From assembly GCA_949318235.1 (NCBI GenBank), contig OX439136.1:4219693-4283692 (forward strand): a DNA stretch of 64,000 nt. Direction: 5' to 3'. Made by a program: the position numbers and the translations under genes. The number at the start of each line of letters is the position of its first letter. Within the stretch, counting starts at the first letter, position 1. The stretch is from Ecdyonurus torrentis (taxonomy: Eukaryota; Arthropoda; Insecta; Ephemeroptera; Heptageniidae). The notes below the pieces were generated by a model. The model was given only the letters and a program-made list of their open reading frames with translations. It ran no database searches and was not told the origin of the DNA. Below, piece after piece: positions 24,960-38,175 of the stretch.

Positions 24960-26230
24960 AACCAAAGATCATACACGATCTTTGGCTTAAATTAAATAAT
25001 AATTTATTCTGGGCAACAATCAAAACATAAATGATGAGTAATAATAATTTTTTTTTCACATTTTTGCTGTAGGATGTACGTAAATTTTGTTACTAAATTC
25101 TTGCACTGTATACTTTATCATATTTGTAGTACTTACGCACTTGTACTATTATTACTTTTTTTTTATGAATATATGAAATTTTTTCTTCTTGTTTTAAATT
25201 TTTACGATCAAAAAAACTAAAAACTACTCAAGACAAATAATATTGTAGAATAAAACGTCAAAAAAATAATAAAACAGTTAATAACGTATATTTTGTAACA
25301 AGTTTAATCATCAATATAATGATTATGAATGATTTCTGAACATAAGTTTTAAAATATCCTCTGTTTCATAAAGAAATCCCTGTCAAGTATGAATTTGATT
25401 ATGAAAATTGTAAATAAAAAATAACAACTTAAATAATAAATTAAAATAATAATTTATTTTTAAATAATAAATTAAATAAATTAAAATAAAAAATTATTTT
25501 TTGCATAGATTTTTAAATTGTTGCATAATTATTTAAACTCCTTATAACTATTTCATATAATAATAAGCTATTCAAAAAGTTAAAATTAAAGACTTACCAA
25601 AAAAATTCTATATATATATTTTTTTTACCAGGAAAGATAATATTTTCCAGAGAATAATAAGCAAACAAAAATTTTACAAAATGAAAAAGTGGCACATATA
25701 AAAAAGAAAAAGAAAAAAGGTTTTTCTTTTTACAAGAATCAAAATTGTTTTTTTAAGTCTTTTCATTATTTATATAAACCTCTTATCAACCTGTTATTCT
25801 CTATGAATTAGCAAATTGAAAGAATTTCATTCTTTTTAATGTTTTTACTATAGAAAATTTGGTATAAAATAATTTACTTCTCGTAAATTTTATTATAAAA
25901 GCTTTTTAATGCTACGTTCTTTTATTGAAGCTAAAATATTTTGTGCGTTTTTTTTTTATCACAAAGTTACTAATTAAAGATTTTAGTATAAAATTATTCT
26001 ATTGAAAATCATGAACTAGAAATAAAAAGAAAGTATTGCAAGGTGAAAAGAAGAATCAACAACAAATTATAAAGTATAACAAAATTGCAGTAAACAAACA
26101 ATGAACAAAACAAAAAAAAAAAAAAAAAAGTAGATCGAATAAAAATATATATCCTTAAAGTTATGCAACATGTGTGTCATATGTAACCAAACAGTTGCAT
26201 ACTTTACAAAAACAAAATGCTAGACCTGTA
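24960..26230. other. AT-rich, nothing recognisable
   Basis: Short homopolymers and AAATAATAAATT repeats near 25440-25490; no gene or element seen. Confidence 0.5.
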
Positions 26231-26234
26231 TTTT

Positions 26235-26382
26235 CTGAATGTTACTATGAACTGCATGGGTCAATAAAGATTCTTATCCTTATCCTTATCCTTATCCTTA
26301 TCCTTATCCTTATCCTTATCCTTATCCTTATCCTTATCCTTATCCTTATCCTTATCCTTGTTCTTATTCTTATTCTTATTCA
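26235..26382 (+). mobile_element. retroposon 3' end with TTATCC tail
   Basis: GTTACTATGAACTGCATGGG plus TCAATAAAGATTCTTATC leads into about 15 copies of TTATCC and then TTCTTA variants (26271-26380). The same lead-in occurs at 58071-58112 without the expanded tail, so the hexamer repeat is the tail of a retroposon. Confidence 0.65.
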
Positions 26383-26919
26383 ATAATAATACTAATCCTA
26401 AAAACGCCCGCCAACACCTAAAACACAACATACTATACATTAATACAGTCAGCTCATGGTGCAAGTTTATTTTCTTGATGTTATATATTTCTCGTTATTC
26501 AAATTTGGGCAAAAAGTCATCATAAAAATATATATTATATAATATGCACGTTACAAATTCTATAATTATGTAATTAGCATGATTTTAATAACTTTTAGAC
26601 ATAACAACAAAATTTATTTAATATTTAATGGCAATTATGTTATGAAGAATTTTTTGTTGTACACAGCATAATTATTTTACTGTTGCAAATAAAAAAAATG
26701 TTTGATTGTATGTGACATAAATTTAATATCAACTACATTAAAGTTTTTGATATAAGTGATTGTGTAATTTCAGGTCATTAGATCATGTATAAGCTTATTA
26801 TTTACTAATTATTTAGTTCTTTGTTGGATTTAAAATGAGATTGTTACATAATAAAAAAAGACAAAAACAAAACAAGTAAATTATCCAACGGGTGATGAGA
26901 AAAAGGCAAAATGCCTATA

Positions 26920-27165
26920 CACTAAAAGTGATCACACACAAAGAAATCCTAAATTACATAATTTATGCTGTATTTATGTCAATATAGCATAAATGATGCT
27001 AAATTAGAACATAAGTAATTTAATTATATAACTGCATAAGATAATATTTATGCTCTATAATATAGGTATTATGCAGCATTACATTAATTATCCTATATAG
27101 AACAAATTATGTTGAAGTTTAACTAGCATAATTATGACGTAATTATTTTTGTACGTGCCCCTTTG
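26920..27165. mobile_element. AT-rich repeat family K
   Basis: Contains several ATAATTTATGCT/AGCATAAAT motifs in both orientations and ends TGACGTAATTATTTTTGTAC. Read in reverse, its right end resembles 53350-53460 (ACAAAAATA, ATAATTATGCTA, ATTTGT, TATAG). Diverged; boundaries uncertain. Confidence 0.35.
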
Positions 27166-27295
27166 TCAGAAACACTGTTTTAGAAAAATGAGCTTAATTT
27201 GTTAATAATCAGACACAAAACTTTTTGCAGATATAAAGTATGCACGATTTATTTGTTCAACTTAATCACTAAAGTCAATACATGTATATAAGACT

Positions 27296-27307
27296 AAAAA
27301 AAAAAAA

Positions 27308-27340
<33 letters not shown>
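27296..27340. repeat. poly-A
   Basis: About 44 A with a single T. Confidence 0.9.
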
Positions 27341-27343
<3 letters not shown>

Positions 27344-28098
27344 ACAATGTATGCATAAGCTTTTAATGCTGATAGAGATGTGCCATATTTACTTACCACA
27401 AAATGTGGAATGTTTTACAGTAACAAAAAAAAAATGTAAATAACTCGTCTAAAAATGTATATAAAATTAAAGTAGATAGAATATTTCTATCTTGCTGTTT
27501 AAATCTTTAATATTTAAATAAAAGTTGACAAAATTTTAGTATTTATTTAAAACTTTTTAATTTTTACATTGTTATTGAAAATTATATTGAAACGTATAAA
27601 GTTGTAATAATGTATTTAAATAAATAATTATATTAAATTTAATTATCTGTACAATACTACTACTATGTCAAGGCTACTGTATTAGAGTAAGAACAAATTA
27701 TTTAATGTTTAAATTTCAGGTGCAATTTTCTTTAAATATACAAATTGTAAGTTGCGAGAACATACTGTTTGTCTAACTAAGAGAACATTTGCATAAAATT
27801 ATGTGTATATAAAAATTGATTGGTGGAGGGGGGGGGGAGCGTTTGTAATGTTTTTTTTACTACTTGCATCAATGTATATTTCCAGTTATATATTCTGGTT
27901 CAATATAATATAAATATGACTGAGTCATTTAGATTTCTATATAATAATAAAAAAATAATAATAATAAAAAAAAAAAATCAATGTGCAAAATATATAGATC
28001 CTTCCATATGGGAATACAATTATTAAATACTAAGCATGGTAAAGGTGTTATACCACGATAACAAATATGTATTATATATGTATTACGACGTGTATACA

Positions 28099-28198
<100 letters not shown>

Positions 28199-28606
28199 TG
28201 ATGTATCAAATACGTTTGTTAAATTATAAATATTAAAATATTTTTCAAAAAACAGTAAAATTCGTTGAAAACGTACTGATAAATATTGACACAACATTTT
28301 TTAAAAGCATTTTGTTTACAGAGTGCTACAGAAGTTGACATTTTTTTTTTTTTTTTTTTATTATTATTATTTATAACGCACGTTAAAGGCGTGAAACATG
28401 ACAACTGTTTTTATTTACCAACTTTCGTACTTTCAATGCTATTAATCTTACCAAAAAAAAAATATATATAAAATATAATTTACCACGTATTAATCTACAG
28501 AGCTGAAAATAAATTTACGTAAATTTTTAACGAGAATTATTTAACAAATAGATATAACTTTTTTGAAACTTCATTTTTAATTATTATTGTTTGCAAAATC
28601 TATAGG

Positions 28607-28610
<4 letters not shown>

Positions 28611-28682
<72 letters not shown>
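28611..28682. repeat. (CT)n
   Basis: Pure CT tract of about 36 units. Confidence 0.95.
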
Positions 28683-28687
<5 letters not shown>

Positions 28688-29568
28688 AAGATCAATTGAT
28701 TTTCTATCAAATAAAAAGAAAAAAAAAGTCTTTTGGTTTAACATTTAATTGAAGAATATTAATTTATCCCTTACAGTTTTAGAGTAAAATTGTAAATTTC
28801 CAACAATTTATTTTATACAAATTACCCAATTATATCAGTTTTATAATATCATGTTCATTTTTATAGTTATAGTTCATATACATAAATATGAAGGTAACGT
28901 TAATAGAATCGTAGAAAAATTAAAATTAAATTATTTGTTGACGCAGAGTAACTTTAAAATTTAAAAAATTAAAGATATATTGTTTTTTCAAATTAGGAAC
29001 ACGCGAAACACATTATTTACGTTATGTGCGAGTAATTATAAAATTTTAAATTAATATTAACTAATTACATTTAATATTATTTACTGTAAAATAATCAGAA
29101 CCAATTAATTAATTATTTTGGTTTAACATACATAAAATTCAGACTCTTTTAAATTATTTAAACAGGATTCTATAATGCTTTACAAAATTTAAAAATACTG
29201 ATTAAAATATACAAAACCAACCTGTTTTTAGAAAAGTTGTATATTTATATTTTAAAATGTCTATCAAAATTTTTATTCAATTAAAAATATATATTCATGA
29301 CACTTTTTTTAATGAATTTAAAATTCATTTTCTTCTTCTGACATTATATTACAAATGTTACAGCGTGGTTTTGACTTTATAAATTAAATACTATAGTAAA
29401 ATTGCTCTTGTTTCAATGAAATGTTATAATAATGGAAATATATGAAATTATAATGCCAAAAACATGCCTACGCAAATCTTATATTAGAGTAGCCCCAGTA
29501 AACCGAAAAAAAAAAGTTGAGTTTTCTTTATAATATGATAGGGTAGGTTGACCCAAGTTGCGTGACGG

Positions 29569-29973
29569 TCATTTGACCTGCGTGCGGTTCTCCGTGTTGC
29601 GTATATCCCGCGTAAAGACAATCTTGTGTGACGTCACCCAAGACAAACAAGCTGCCGCGATATAGCAGTTTTGCAGTAAATAGAGGGTTGCATGAATCGC
29701 TTCCAATTTGTCTGTGTTCAATGTAGCAGATACAAAATTTGCATTCAGGGCTAAAACGAACGAAGGTAGATGAATCTGGAAATCGATTTTCGATATCTTA
29801 TGTGGATCGCGAGTTTTATCGGTGCAAACACAAATAAATCGCGAGTAAGGGGGTGAGAAGGTGTGAGTAGAGTACAAAAACAAAATCATCCGATTTGGGA
29901 AAATGAGGTATCGTTTCCGGGGTAACTTGACGCACCAAAGACAGTGGTGACAATTAAAAGGTTCTAATTTCAC
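29569..29973 (-). other. mirrored 134-codon open frame, left arm
   Basis: An open frame from the first tandem unit out to near the element end. Its mirror lies at 31563-31967. The two arms differ at only two positions over these 405 bp, as far as I can read, and both changes are silent, so the peptides are identical. It has no recognisable domain and a Cys/His-rich start (CHHCLWC). High arm identity alone could explain this. Confidence 0.3.
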
Positions 29974-31562
29974 CCCCTCACGAGTTTAGGGGTAGTTTAC
30001 CCCTGAAATTCACGTTCTCGTATCGGGATGCAACAAACGTGGAAATTTGGGTACCTTGACACGCCAAAGACTATGGCGACAATTACAAGGTTTTAATTTC
30101 ACCCCCTTACGAGTTTAGGGGTAGTTTACCCCTGAAATTCAAGGTCTCGTATCGGGACGCAACAAACGTGGAAATTTGGGTACCTTGACACGCCAGAGAC
30201 TATGGTGACAATTACAAGGTTCTAATTTCACCCCCTTACGAGTTTAGGGGTAGTTTACCCTTGAAATTCAAGTTCTCGTATCGGGATGCAACAAACGTGG
30301 AAATTTGGGAAACTTGACGCGCCAAAGACAGTGATGTCAATTAAAAGGTTCTAATTTCACCCCATCACGAATTTAGGGGTAGTTTACCCCTGAAATTCAA
30401 GTGCTCGTATCGGGATGCAACAAAAGTGAAAATATGGGTAATTTGACACGCCAAAGACAATGGTGACAATTTAAAGGTGCTCATTTTCCCCCTTACGAGT
30501 TTAGAAGTAGTATTACCCTAAAATCTAAGTTCTCTTATTGAAACGCAACAAACATGGAGGCCTAGTTATTAACTTAGCATGCCAAAGCCAAAAGTAATAT
30601 AGATAACTAAAAAATGTGTTGCCGCACCTGAATCATTCAGAGGTAATTTTAATAATGAATTCAAGATTATTTAGCTGAAAACAATAAGTCTTTGGCGTGT
30701 CAATATACCTTGATTTCCATGTTGTTTGTTGCGTACCGATACGAGAAATTGAATATTAGGGGTAAACTAATCCTAATTTCGTGACAGGGTAAAATGAGCA
30801 CTTTTTAAATTGTCACCATTGTCTTTGGCGTGTCAAATTACCCATATTTTCACTTTTGTTGCATCCCGATGCGAGCACTTGAATTTCCGGGGTAAACTAC
30901 CCCTAAACTCGTGATGGTGTAAAATTAAAACCTTTTGATTGTCACCATTGTCTTTGGCGTATCAAGTAACCTAGATTTCCACTTTTGTGGCGTCCCAATA
31001 CGAGAACTTGTATTTCAGGGATAACCTACCCCTAAACTCGTAAGGGGTGAAACGAAAACTTTTAAATTGTCACCATTGATTTTGGCGTGTCAAGGTATCC
31101 ATATGTCCACGTTTATTGCATCCCAATACGAGAATTTGAAATTTAAGGATAAACTACCCCTAAATTCGTGATGGGGTGAAATTAGAACCTTTTAATTGAC
31201 ATCATTGTCTTTGGCGCGTCAAGTTTCCCAAATTTCCACGTTTGTTGCATCCCGATACGAGAACTTGAATTTCAAGGGTAAACTACCCCTAAACTCGTAA
31301 GGGGGTGAAATTAGAACCTTGTAATTGTCACCATAGTCTCTGGCGTGTCAAGGTACCCAAATTTCCACGTTTGTTGCGTCCCGATACGAGACCTTGAATT
31401 TCAGGGGTAAACTACCCCTAAACTCGTAAGGGGGTGAAATTAGAACCTTGTAATTGTCACCATAGTCTTTGGCGTGTCAAGGTACCCAAATTTCCACGTT
31501 TGTTGCATCCCGATACGAGAACGTGAATTTCAGGGGTAAACTACCCCTAAACTCGTGAGGGG

Positions 31563-31967
31563 GTGAAATTAGAACCTTTTAATTGTCACCACTGTCTTTG
31601 GTGTGTCAAGTTACCCCGGAAACGATACCTCATTTTCCCAAATCGGATGATTTTGTTTTTGTACTCTACTCACACCTTCTCACCCCCTTACTCGCGATTT
31701 ATTTGTGTTTGCACCGATAAAACTCGCGATCCACATAAGATATCGAAAATCGATTTCCAGATTCATCTACCTTCGTTTGTTTTAGCCCTGAATGCAAATT
31801 TTGTATCTGCTACATTGAACACAGACAAATTGGAAGCGATTCATGCAACCCTCTATTTACTGCAAAACTGCTATATCGCGGCAGCTTGTTTGTCTTGGGT
31901 GACGTCACACAAGATTGTCTTTACGCGGGATATACGCAACACGGAGAACCGCACGCAGGTCAAATGA
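31563..31967 (+). other. mirrored 134-codon open frame, right arm
   Basis: The inverse copy of the frame at 29569-29973, reading outward toward the right end. The silent differences are at CTTTGGTGTGTCAAG (TGC in the other arm) and CCTTCGTTTGTTTTA (TTC in the other). Function is unknown and translation not shown. Confidence 0.3.
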
Positions 31968-32273
31968 CCGTCACGCAACTTGGGTCAACCTACCCTATCA
32001 TATTATAAAGAAAACTCAACTTTTTTTTTTCGGTTTACTGGGGCTTTAATATATCCCTTTGTGTGCATCATATACTGGAGATAGAATAATCTAGCAGATC
32101 GTTTTTTCCACTGACCTTATTTTTGTTTCATTCGCACTAAAATTAACCGTTTTTCTTCTTTTTTTTATCATAATAATTAACTATGAAATTTATACATCTA
32201 TTATTATAATAATAACTATCAACATAATAATTATTATTTGCATTGCTACACTATTTATTGAGGACATTTTTAA

Positions 32274-32603
32274 AGGAATAGACCAGAGAAAAACATAAGC
32301 ATCTATATCACAAAACACTTGATATACATAAATAACATTAGTTTGTCTCAAAACCCAACAGTAGCCCCGTAGCAGTGATCAGAAAATTCAATTTAGGCAA
32401 CCCGCACAACATTTTCATACTAATATTTGCATGTTTCCGACGTCATAAACATGAATTTTCATGCAAATTGCATACTTTACAGTTTTTTCACGCTCTCTCG
32501 TGGGGCTACATTAACATTCTGGTAAAAAAATGTTATCAGTTTTGAAGATCCCATTTCGTGTTTATTTATTAAAAGCACATGTTGTTTTATGTGGTCTATA
32601 GCT
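32274..32603. mobile_element. MITE family B, full length, TTAA-flanked
   Basis: A 330-bp copy with TTAA at 32270-32273 and 32604-32607. It starts AGGAATAGACCAGAG and ends TGTGGTCTATAGCT. It lies about 230 bp right of the foldback element. Confidence 0.85.
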
Positions 32604-32609
32604 TTAAGT

Positions 32610-33800
32610 TTTAAGTTGTTTTTTTTTTCAGCTCGTTAAAAAAATACCCTAGTATATAAAATTATCATGTAATATTTTTTTAAGGTATATACATACAATG
32701 CAAACCATATAGAGAAAAAAATATGAAATTAGAGTTATCGTTCGTTATTCAGCGAGTTTTCAGTTCAACCTCAAGCACATGTACAAAGCATTGCTTAATA
32801 GTCCTATATAAAAAAAAAATCACTGACTTGAATAAACTAATTTACCATTCATAAATATAAAATATTAAAATTTCCTGTATCTCAAATAGTAAAATTTTAT
32901 TCATTTTGTAATAAAAACAAACATTAAATAAAACAATATTATAGTTAATATAAAATTCACATCCAATTATGCATTTTATAATTGCATTGGTGTAACGTTA
33001 CCATATTAATAAAAATAATATAATATTAACACTATATAGCTATACATATCATTAAATTTTTATCGGTATATTTATTATTTTATTTTATAAAGTCAATTAA
33101 CGTTACTATTTGTTTCACTGCCAGAGAAAAATAATGAGCAGTATATCATTTATTTTTAATTGGATTGACATACTTTTTTTTTTTTTTTTTTTTTTTTTTG
33201 TATTATAGATGGATCATTAGTATTGTCATTTATAACTAAGGTATTATGCAACAAAGAATGATGGTACACCGAACAAAAAAAAATTTTCTCTCGTTATGGT
33301 GAACATTTTTATAATAATTTATCCAGCGATAATAAAAATTACCTGTAACAAACTAAACTTTTTATAACGTAGTTTTCATCATCGTTTTTATAAGTCGGAA
33401 TAAAAAAAAAAAATTTGACGATAATAATTACACAGTTCTATATTAAATGTAAAAAGAAAAAAGTTTCTTTTGTTTTCCATCATATATATCATCTTAATAT
33501 AATTTATATTTGAGTTTAAATGATACTAGACGAGTGAATTGTCTTCCTCAGTATATAAATTAAATAATTATTACAATGTGAAACAGTTGATAATTATAAG
33601 AGTGAAAATTTGTCATTAAGTTAAAACATAAAATAATTATTAATCTACTTTAAAGGAACGAGAGACAGAAAGAAAAAACTCACTCTTTCTGTATATTTTA
33701 ATATAATATACAAAATGATATATTGTTTCAATGAAAATAATAATAAATTTACTATCATTATTTTGTGTTATACTATAAAAAAATAGCATAAAAAAATAGC
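32610..33800. other. AT-rich, nothing recognisable
   Basis: Only a poly-T run (33173-33200). No coding signal. Confidence 0.5.
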
Positions 33801-33802
33801 AT

Positions 33803-34058
33803 GAACAGTTTTCCGGTGCTTAAATACTTTGTAGAATTAACGATTATGATGTCACTAAACGTTGAAATTTTCATGTCAAAAATGGAAGTGACGTTACAAG
33901 TTTTTGGTACGAATTGACAATGCTGGCTTGTAACGGCAAAGTTTGTGATTCTAATGCTTGTGACGTCATTTACGCGTTATCGTTAGATTGTCAACGTTTA
34001 GTGACGTCATAAGCGTCAATTCTACAATGCTTAAATTACTGGTAAAAACTGTTAAAAT
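33803..34058. mobile_element. MITE family E
   Basis: About 256 bp with inverted arms. The left arm has AACAGTTTT, AGAATTAACG and ATGATGTCACTAAACGTTGA; the right arm mirrors it with TCAACGTTTAGTGACGTCAT and CTACAATGCTTAAA. It shares the GACGTCACTAAACG block with 45183 and 52860. Target duplication is unclear. Confidence 0.7.
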
Positions 34059-34340
34059 GTTTTTTCAGTGAGCTTTTTGTAATTGTTATTTCAAATTCTG
34101 AGCAATAACAAAAACTGTTGTTTACTGTGTATTAAAATAAAATTAAGGTTACTAAAAATATAACATACAATATTATGCATGTATTATGCCAGTTGAATTA
34201 ATATGATGCTCAATTTTTTTTTCTATAAAAACAAAATTTAAATTTTAGTTTTAAATTGATCCAACTTTATGGTCATAGGAATATTAAATAGTTGAAGATA
34301 AAAAAATACGTATTATTTCAAATCTTCATTGTTTTTCAAC

Positions 34341-34346
<6 letters not shown>

Positions 34347-34378
<32 letters not shown>
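34347..34378. repeat. (CT)n
   Basis: Pure CT tract of about 16 units. Confidence 0.95.
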
Positions 34379-34384
<6 letters not shown>

Positions 34385-34494
34385 TTTTCTCTCGCTTGCC
34401 TTTTTTTATCACAACTATTTACATCATATTTTTTTTTTGTAAAACGGTAGAACGTTAGAACTTTTTATATACAATTTTTTCCATTACATTTTTC

Positions 34495-34570
34495 TTTCCT
34501 GAGTATTGAAACTCTCGCCCGTAATCTTGAGCTAATCCTAACAACTACCATTTCACTGACCATGGTATAA
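34495..34570 (-). mobile_element. weak tRNA-like SINE head
   Basis: On the minus strand, a segment with TGGTCAGTGAAATGGTAG (A-like) and GAGTTTCAATACTC (B-like, with a small stem) suggests a decayed tRNA-derived sequence. It could be chance. Confidence 0.25.
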
Positions 34571-35447
34571 CATAGAATTACAACATTAATTTATTTTTAT
34601 ATGAGCTTTTTATAGTCTATCGCTTCGTTTCTATAAATGCTATTTTTTACACTAATATTTTATTTTTATAGTATTTTTGTTATAAGGACTCTATATTTTT
34701 TTGACATAAAATTTTAAATGTATAAATAAAAATGGTATTAACAAAATGCTATTATATTTTAAAATTTCGTGTAAAATTTTATTTTTTTGTTACATTTTAC
34801 CAAAAGTAGTACATATTGTTACGTTAATTATTATTTGTATTCATAATTTCCTATTCTATTAAAAAACGGCATTTATTCTGTTTAAGTAATGAAAAATTAA
34901 TGTATTTATGTATCATTTGTGATAAAACAATCACTCAACTTTTTTTTCTATATTATTTGCAATATATTTGATATTGCTTCGACACCAGCGTATAGCTCTG
35001 TGAAGCGGACTAACAGAATGGACCTCATAATTTCATGTACTACGTTTATATGAGTTAAATAAAAAAAATGTATATATTTATTAATCAAGTATATCATTTT
35101 TTTTTTGTAGTTTTTGTTCAAATAATTGTTTTCTTCATGCACGGTTTAATCAATTAGTTTTTGAAGACTCCTTGCATCTATACATGATTATGATCGTTCA
35201 ATATAACATGGTTTAATACCCTTTCAATATTTGCGGTCTATTTTGCCTAATAGGCACGATTGGTAGCCATAAACATGCAAGTTTGGTTTAAATAATAATA
35301 TGTGTACCATTTATTAATTTTTAAAGCATCAAATAATTAAAAAAAAAGAAAAAGAAAGAAAAAAAAAGTCAACGACTTGAAAACGAACGAAGATCTTCTG
35401 TGTGTTCAGTGGAGTCTTTATTTACAAGACCTAGAGTTCTTCTATTC

Positions 35448-35760
35448 GAGCCTGGTGGCGCAGTGGTATGCATGCTGGTTTTATGTATGTGAAAGATCGT
35501 GCGTTCGTTGCTTGGTGGGTGCCGCGTCAGCTTTTTCAGAGGCCGTGCATATGGTATGCACCGAGTGCGCACTCATGTTCTCTGCACGTTCATCCCTGTA
35601 CGTTCCCCAGTGAATCATAGGTAAAACGGTAGGAGAGATGTTAAGCTTGACAAGTCTATTCATGTCTCCGACCATGCAGTGGTGGTAATGACATGACCCA
35701 CGCCAAGTCAGAGGTATCTCGGGATGGTTCACCAATTCACCTCACCTCACTCACTATACC
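35448..35760 (+). mobile_element. second tRNA-derived SINE family
   Basis: A GC-rich block begins GAGCCTGGTGGCGCAGTGGT, an excellent A box, followed about 35 bp later by a B-like GTGCGTTCGTTGC. The body is unlike the first SINE family. It ends around CACCTCACCTCACTCAC and TATAGCCTGTTGTGTGG. Overlapping open frames on both strands are not supported as genes. Confidence 0.6.
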
Positions 35761-35764
35761 TCGT

Positions 35765-36162
35765 TGGGTATAGCCTGTTGTGTGGTATACAACTCATTTT
35801 CAATATGTTAATATTTTTTTTATTACCAGCTATTTTAATGGCACAACATTTCTAACTATTTTTATTGTATAATAAATATTTTTGCATTGATATATTAAAA
35901 TATATATTATTAGCAAAGAACAAATCAGTATTATTATTACATAATATTTTATAAAAGAACTTTTTACTTAAAAAGCGCTGCTCTTTTGAGTACAGTATAT
36001 TAATAATATTTTTCGAGTTATATAAAACGGGAGATACTGAAAATGTATAATTATTTATCTTTTGATTGTTGAAAAGAATATTGAAAATATTTTTATCTTA
36101 GCTGTCAAACTTTTGAAAGTAAATATTTTGGTAAGTTTTTACAACATCCTATCTGTCTTCTC

Positions 36163-36196
<34 letters not shown>

Positions 36197-37455
36197 TCTT
36201 TGTTCACAACAAGAAATAACAAAACAAATAAAAAGAGAGATGACAGATAATTTTAAGATGGATATTCTCTTTTACTTCAATATTTGTGTGTGTTCTTGTT
36301 TTTATATCTTCAAAAATAAATGAAACTTGAAAAGGTAATACAAAATTGAAGTGATGTGAATTTGTTGCAATCATTTAAAATATATTGATTTTAATTTCAC
36401 TTATTTTAGATTTTATATTTATATTTTTAAGATTTGGTTACAATAAGACTTGCATAACAATCAGTACTAAATATGAGCGACTGTTATAGATTACCGTCGT
36501 TGCGAGTAGATTAGTAGCAAAAGCATTCAATTAACTTTACATTAACTTAGCTTTCATTTATTACATAGCAGTATGTTTGTCTGGTAAACTTAGATTCTGA
36601 TTTAAAAAAAAAAAAAAAAAAGTACAAAGATTCAACTTAAATTTTATTCTTTTTTTTTTTTTTTTTTCATTTAAAAATTTTTAATATTGATAAGAAATTA
36701 AGTAGAAAATTGACTTCAAATAGAACTACCAAGAAATGTCAGGTGATTTTTATCTCCTCTCATTAATTGAAAATTAGTTAAAAAACAAACAAACAAACTA
36801 TTATGTAAAAAATTTAGCACTGTGAATTTTTTTTATTTTATCTTAGAACCTAATTATATTACATTATCCAGTCCCTCGAATTTTTATAATGAAGCTAATT
36901 TTATCAATTATCTGTAAAAAAAAAAATTAAACTCTGCAAAGAAAAAATTTCAAACTAAATAATTTAACAAATTGGTGCTACTTATTGTTAAAGGCAAATA
37001 ATATAAAATTAGTAAAAAAAAAAAAAAAAAAAAAAAAATCCTAAGATCAGCTACATTTAATTATGTTTCAGAATTAAACACTCAATTAGAAATCAAATCT
37101 TTTGTATAAATAGAATGTAATTATATTAAAAATAGTATGTTCAAGATGAAAGAATGTAGACACTTTTCAAACGTGCCTAGAATGTTCAAAAAGAACACAA
37201 GGTGACAATTTCTTTTTTATTCTTCAAAAGGAACAAAAATAGAAAGAAAATGTAATTTTATAAGAAAATTCTTTTACCTTTTGAAATAAAAATTGTGTCC
37301 TTTAGTGTATAAAATATCACTAGGGAGATTTTATTTTTATTTTACAGTACAAAAATATATTAGATTTTAATTGTGGCATTTGGTTTTAAAAGAAGATATT
37401 ATGTAAATGTAACACTACCATACAGAATTACAGATGACGATAGTTACATATGTAC
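35765..37455. other. AT-rich, nothing recognisable
   Basis: Poly-A and poly-T runs at 36165-36193, 36604-36620, 36650-36668 and 37014-37038. No gene seen. Confidence 0.5.

Positions 37456-37509
<54 letters not shown>
37456..37509. repeat. (TA)n beside the 1.7-kb element
   Basis: TA tract abutting the left end of the 37510-39206 element; a shorter TA run follows its right end. Confidence 0.95.
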
Positions 37510-37512
<3 letters not shown>

Positions 37513-37722
37513 GGGCTACGCGGCAATTCGGAACTTGTGCAGCCTCCGCGCGCGCAAGATTGAAACATATGGATTCTCCGCGCACCTACTTTTTGGCACA
37601 TATGCAGCCTCCGCGGCCGCTAATATTGAAACATGTGTAATCTCCGCGGACGCTACGAATGAAACATATGTACATTCCGCGCGTACGAAAAGTGACACAT
37701 CTGAAGAATGATATTTTGGCAC
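37510..37722 (-). repeat. 33-bp repeat array, left end (encodes 11-residue periodicity)
   Basis: Units such as GAAACATGTGTAATCTCCGC recur about every 33 bp. Because 33 is a multiple of three, the minus strand stays open for 68 codons with an 11-residue pattern (SLFVRAECTYV, SFVASAEITHV, SILAAAEAAYV). The frame reads outward. Probably structural DNA, but the intact frame in both ends is notable. Confidence 0.7.
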
Positions 37723-37840
37723 ATCTGAAGAAAGCTATACCTACCGATATGAATTGCATTTACAGATAAAATTTACATGGAGGATGATATAATATCATCG
37801 GATAATAAATTTAAAATTGTATTTAAAAAAAATTAATAGG

Positions 37841-38175
37841 TTAATAATAAAAAAAAAAGCTAATTAAAAATTAAATTATAAATAGACAGATAATTAATAA
37901 ATAAATGATCATATTAATAAATGAAGCAATAGATAAATAAATTAATTTATAAATAGGTAAATGAATCAATGAATAAATAAATAAATAAATAAATAAAAAA
38001 TAAATGTATAATTATTTTTTATTTATTTATTTATTCATTGATTCATTTACCTATTTTCCTATTTATAAATAAATTTATTTATCTATTGCTTCATTTATTG
38101 ATATGATCATTTATTTATTAATTATCTGTCTATTTATAATTTAATTTTTCATTAGCTTTTTTTTTATTATTATTT
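37841..38175. repeat. long AT-rich palindrome
   Basis: The arms (about 37841-37995 and 38016-38175) are inverted copies with few mismatches, e.g. AATAGACAGATAATTAATAA and TTATTAATTATCTGTCTATT. Centre is an AAAT/ATTT run. It lies wholly inside the 37510-39206 element and is probably a separate MITE that inserted there. Confidence 0.75.

Larger units (their letters stand above)
29491..32045. mobile_element. 2.55-kb foldback element with 129-bp tandem units
   Basis: The ends AGCCCCAGTAAACCG and CGGTTTACTGGGGCT are inverted. TTAA follows the right end (32046-32049); the left flank does not keep it. The outer ~500 bp of each arm are almost identical. Inside each arm is a tandem array of units about 129 bp long: about five in the left arm (anchors near 30031, 30160, 30289, 30418, 30545) and about seven in the right. 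Each unit contains GGGGTAGTTTACCCC, itself palindromic. Both arms carry GTGACGTCA. No transposase is visible. Architecture resembles Foldback/Galileo-type elements, but the TTAA end resembles the A and B MITEs. Confidence 0.85.

Noticed and set aside
26271..26380. Telomere-like hexamer repeat
   Set aside because: TTATCC is not a telomere motif and the tract follows a retroposon 3' end shared with another locus.
29906..31560. CRISPR-like regular repeats
   Set aside because: The units are about 129 bp, contiguous, with no spacers, and arranged as inverted arms of a foldback element.
34948..35142. Helical minus-strand peptide (HEIMRSILLVRFTELYAG) after an AG
   Set aside because: No donor in a usable phase and no homology recognised.
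35369..35735. Overlapping frames on both strands of even composition
   Set aside because: Explained by a tRNA-derived SINE with a clear A box.
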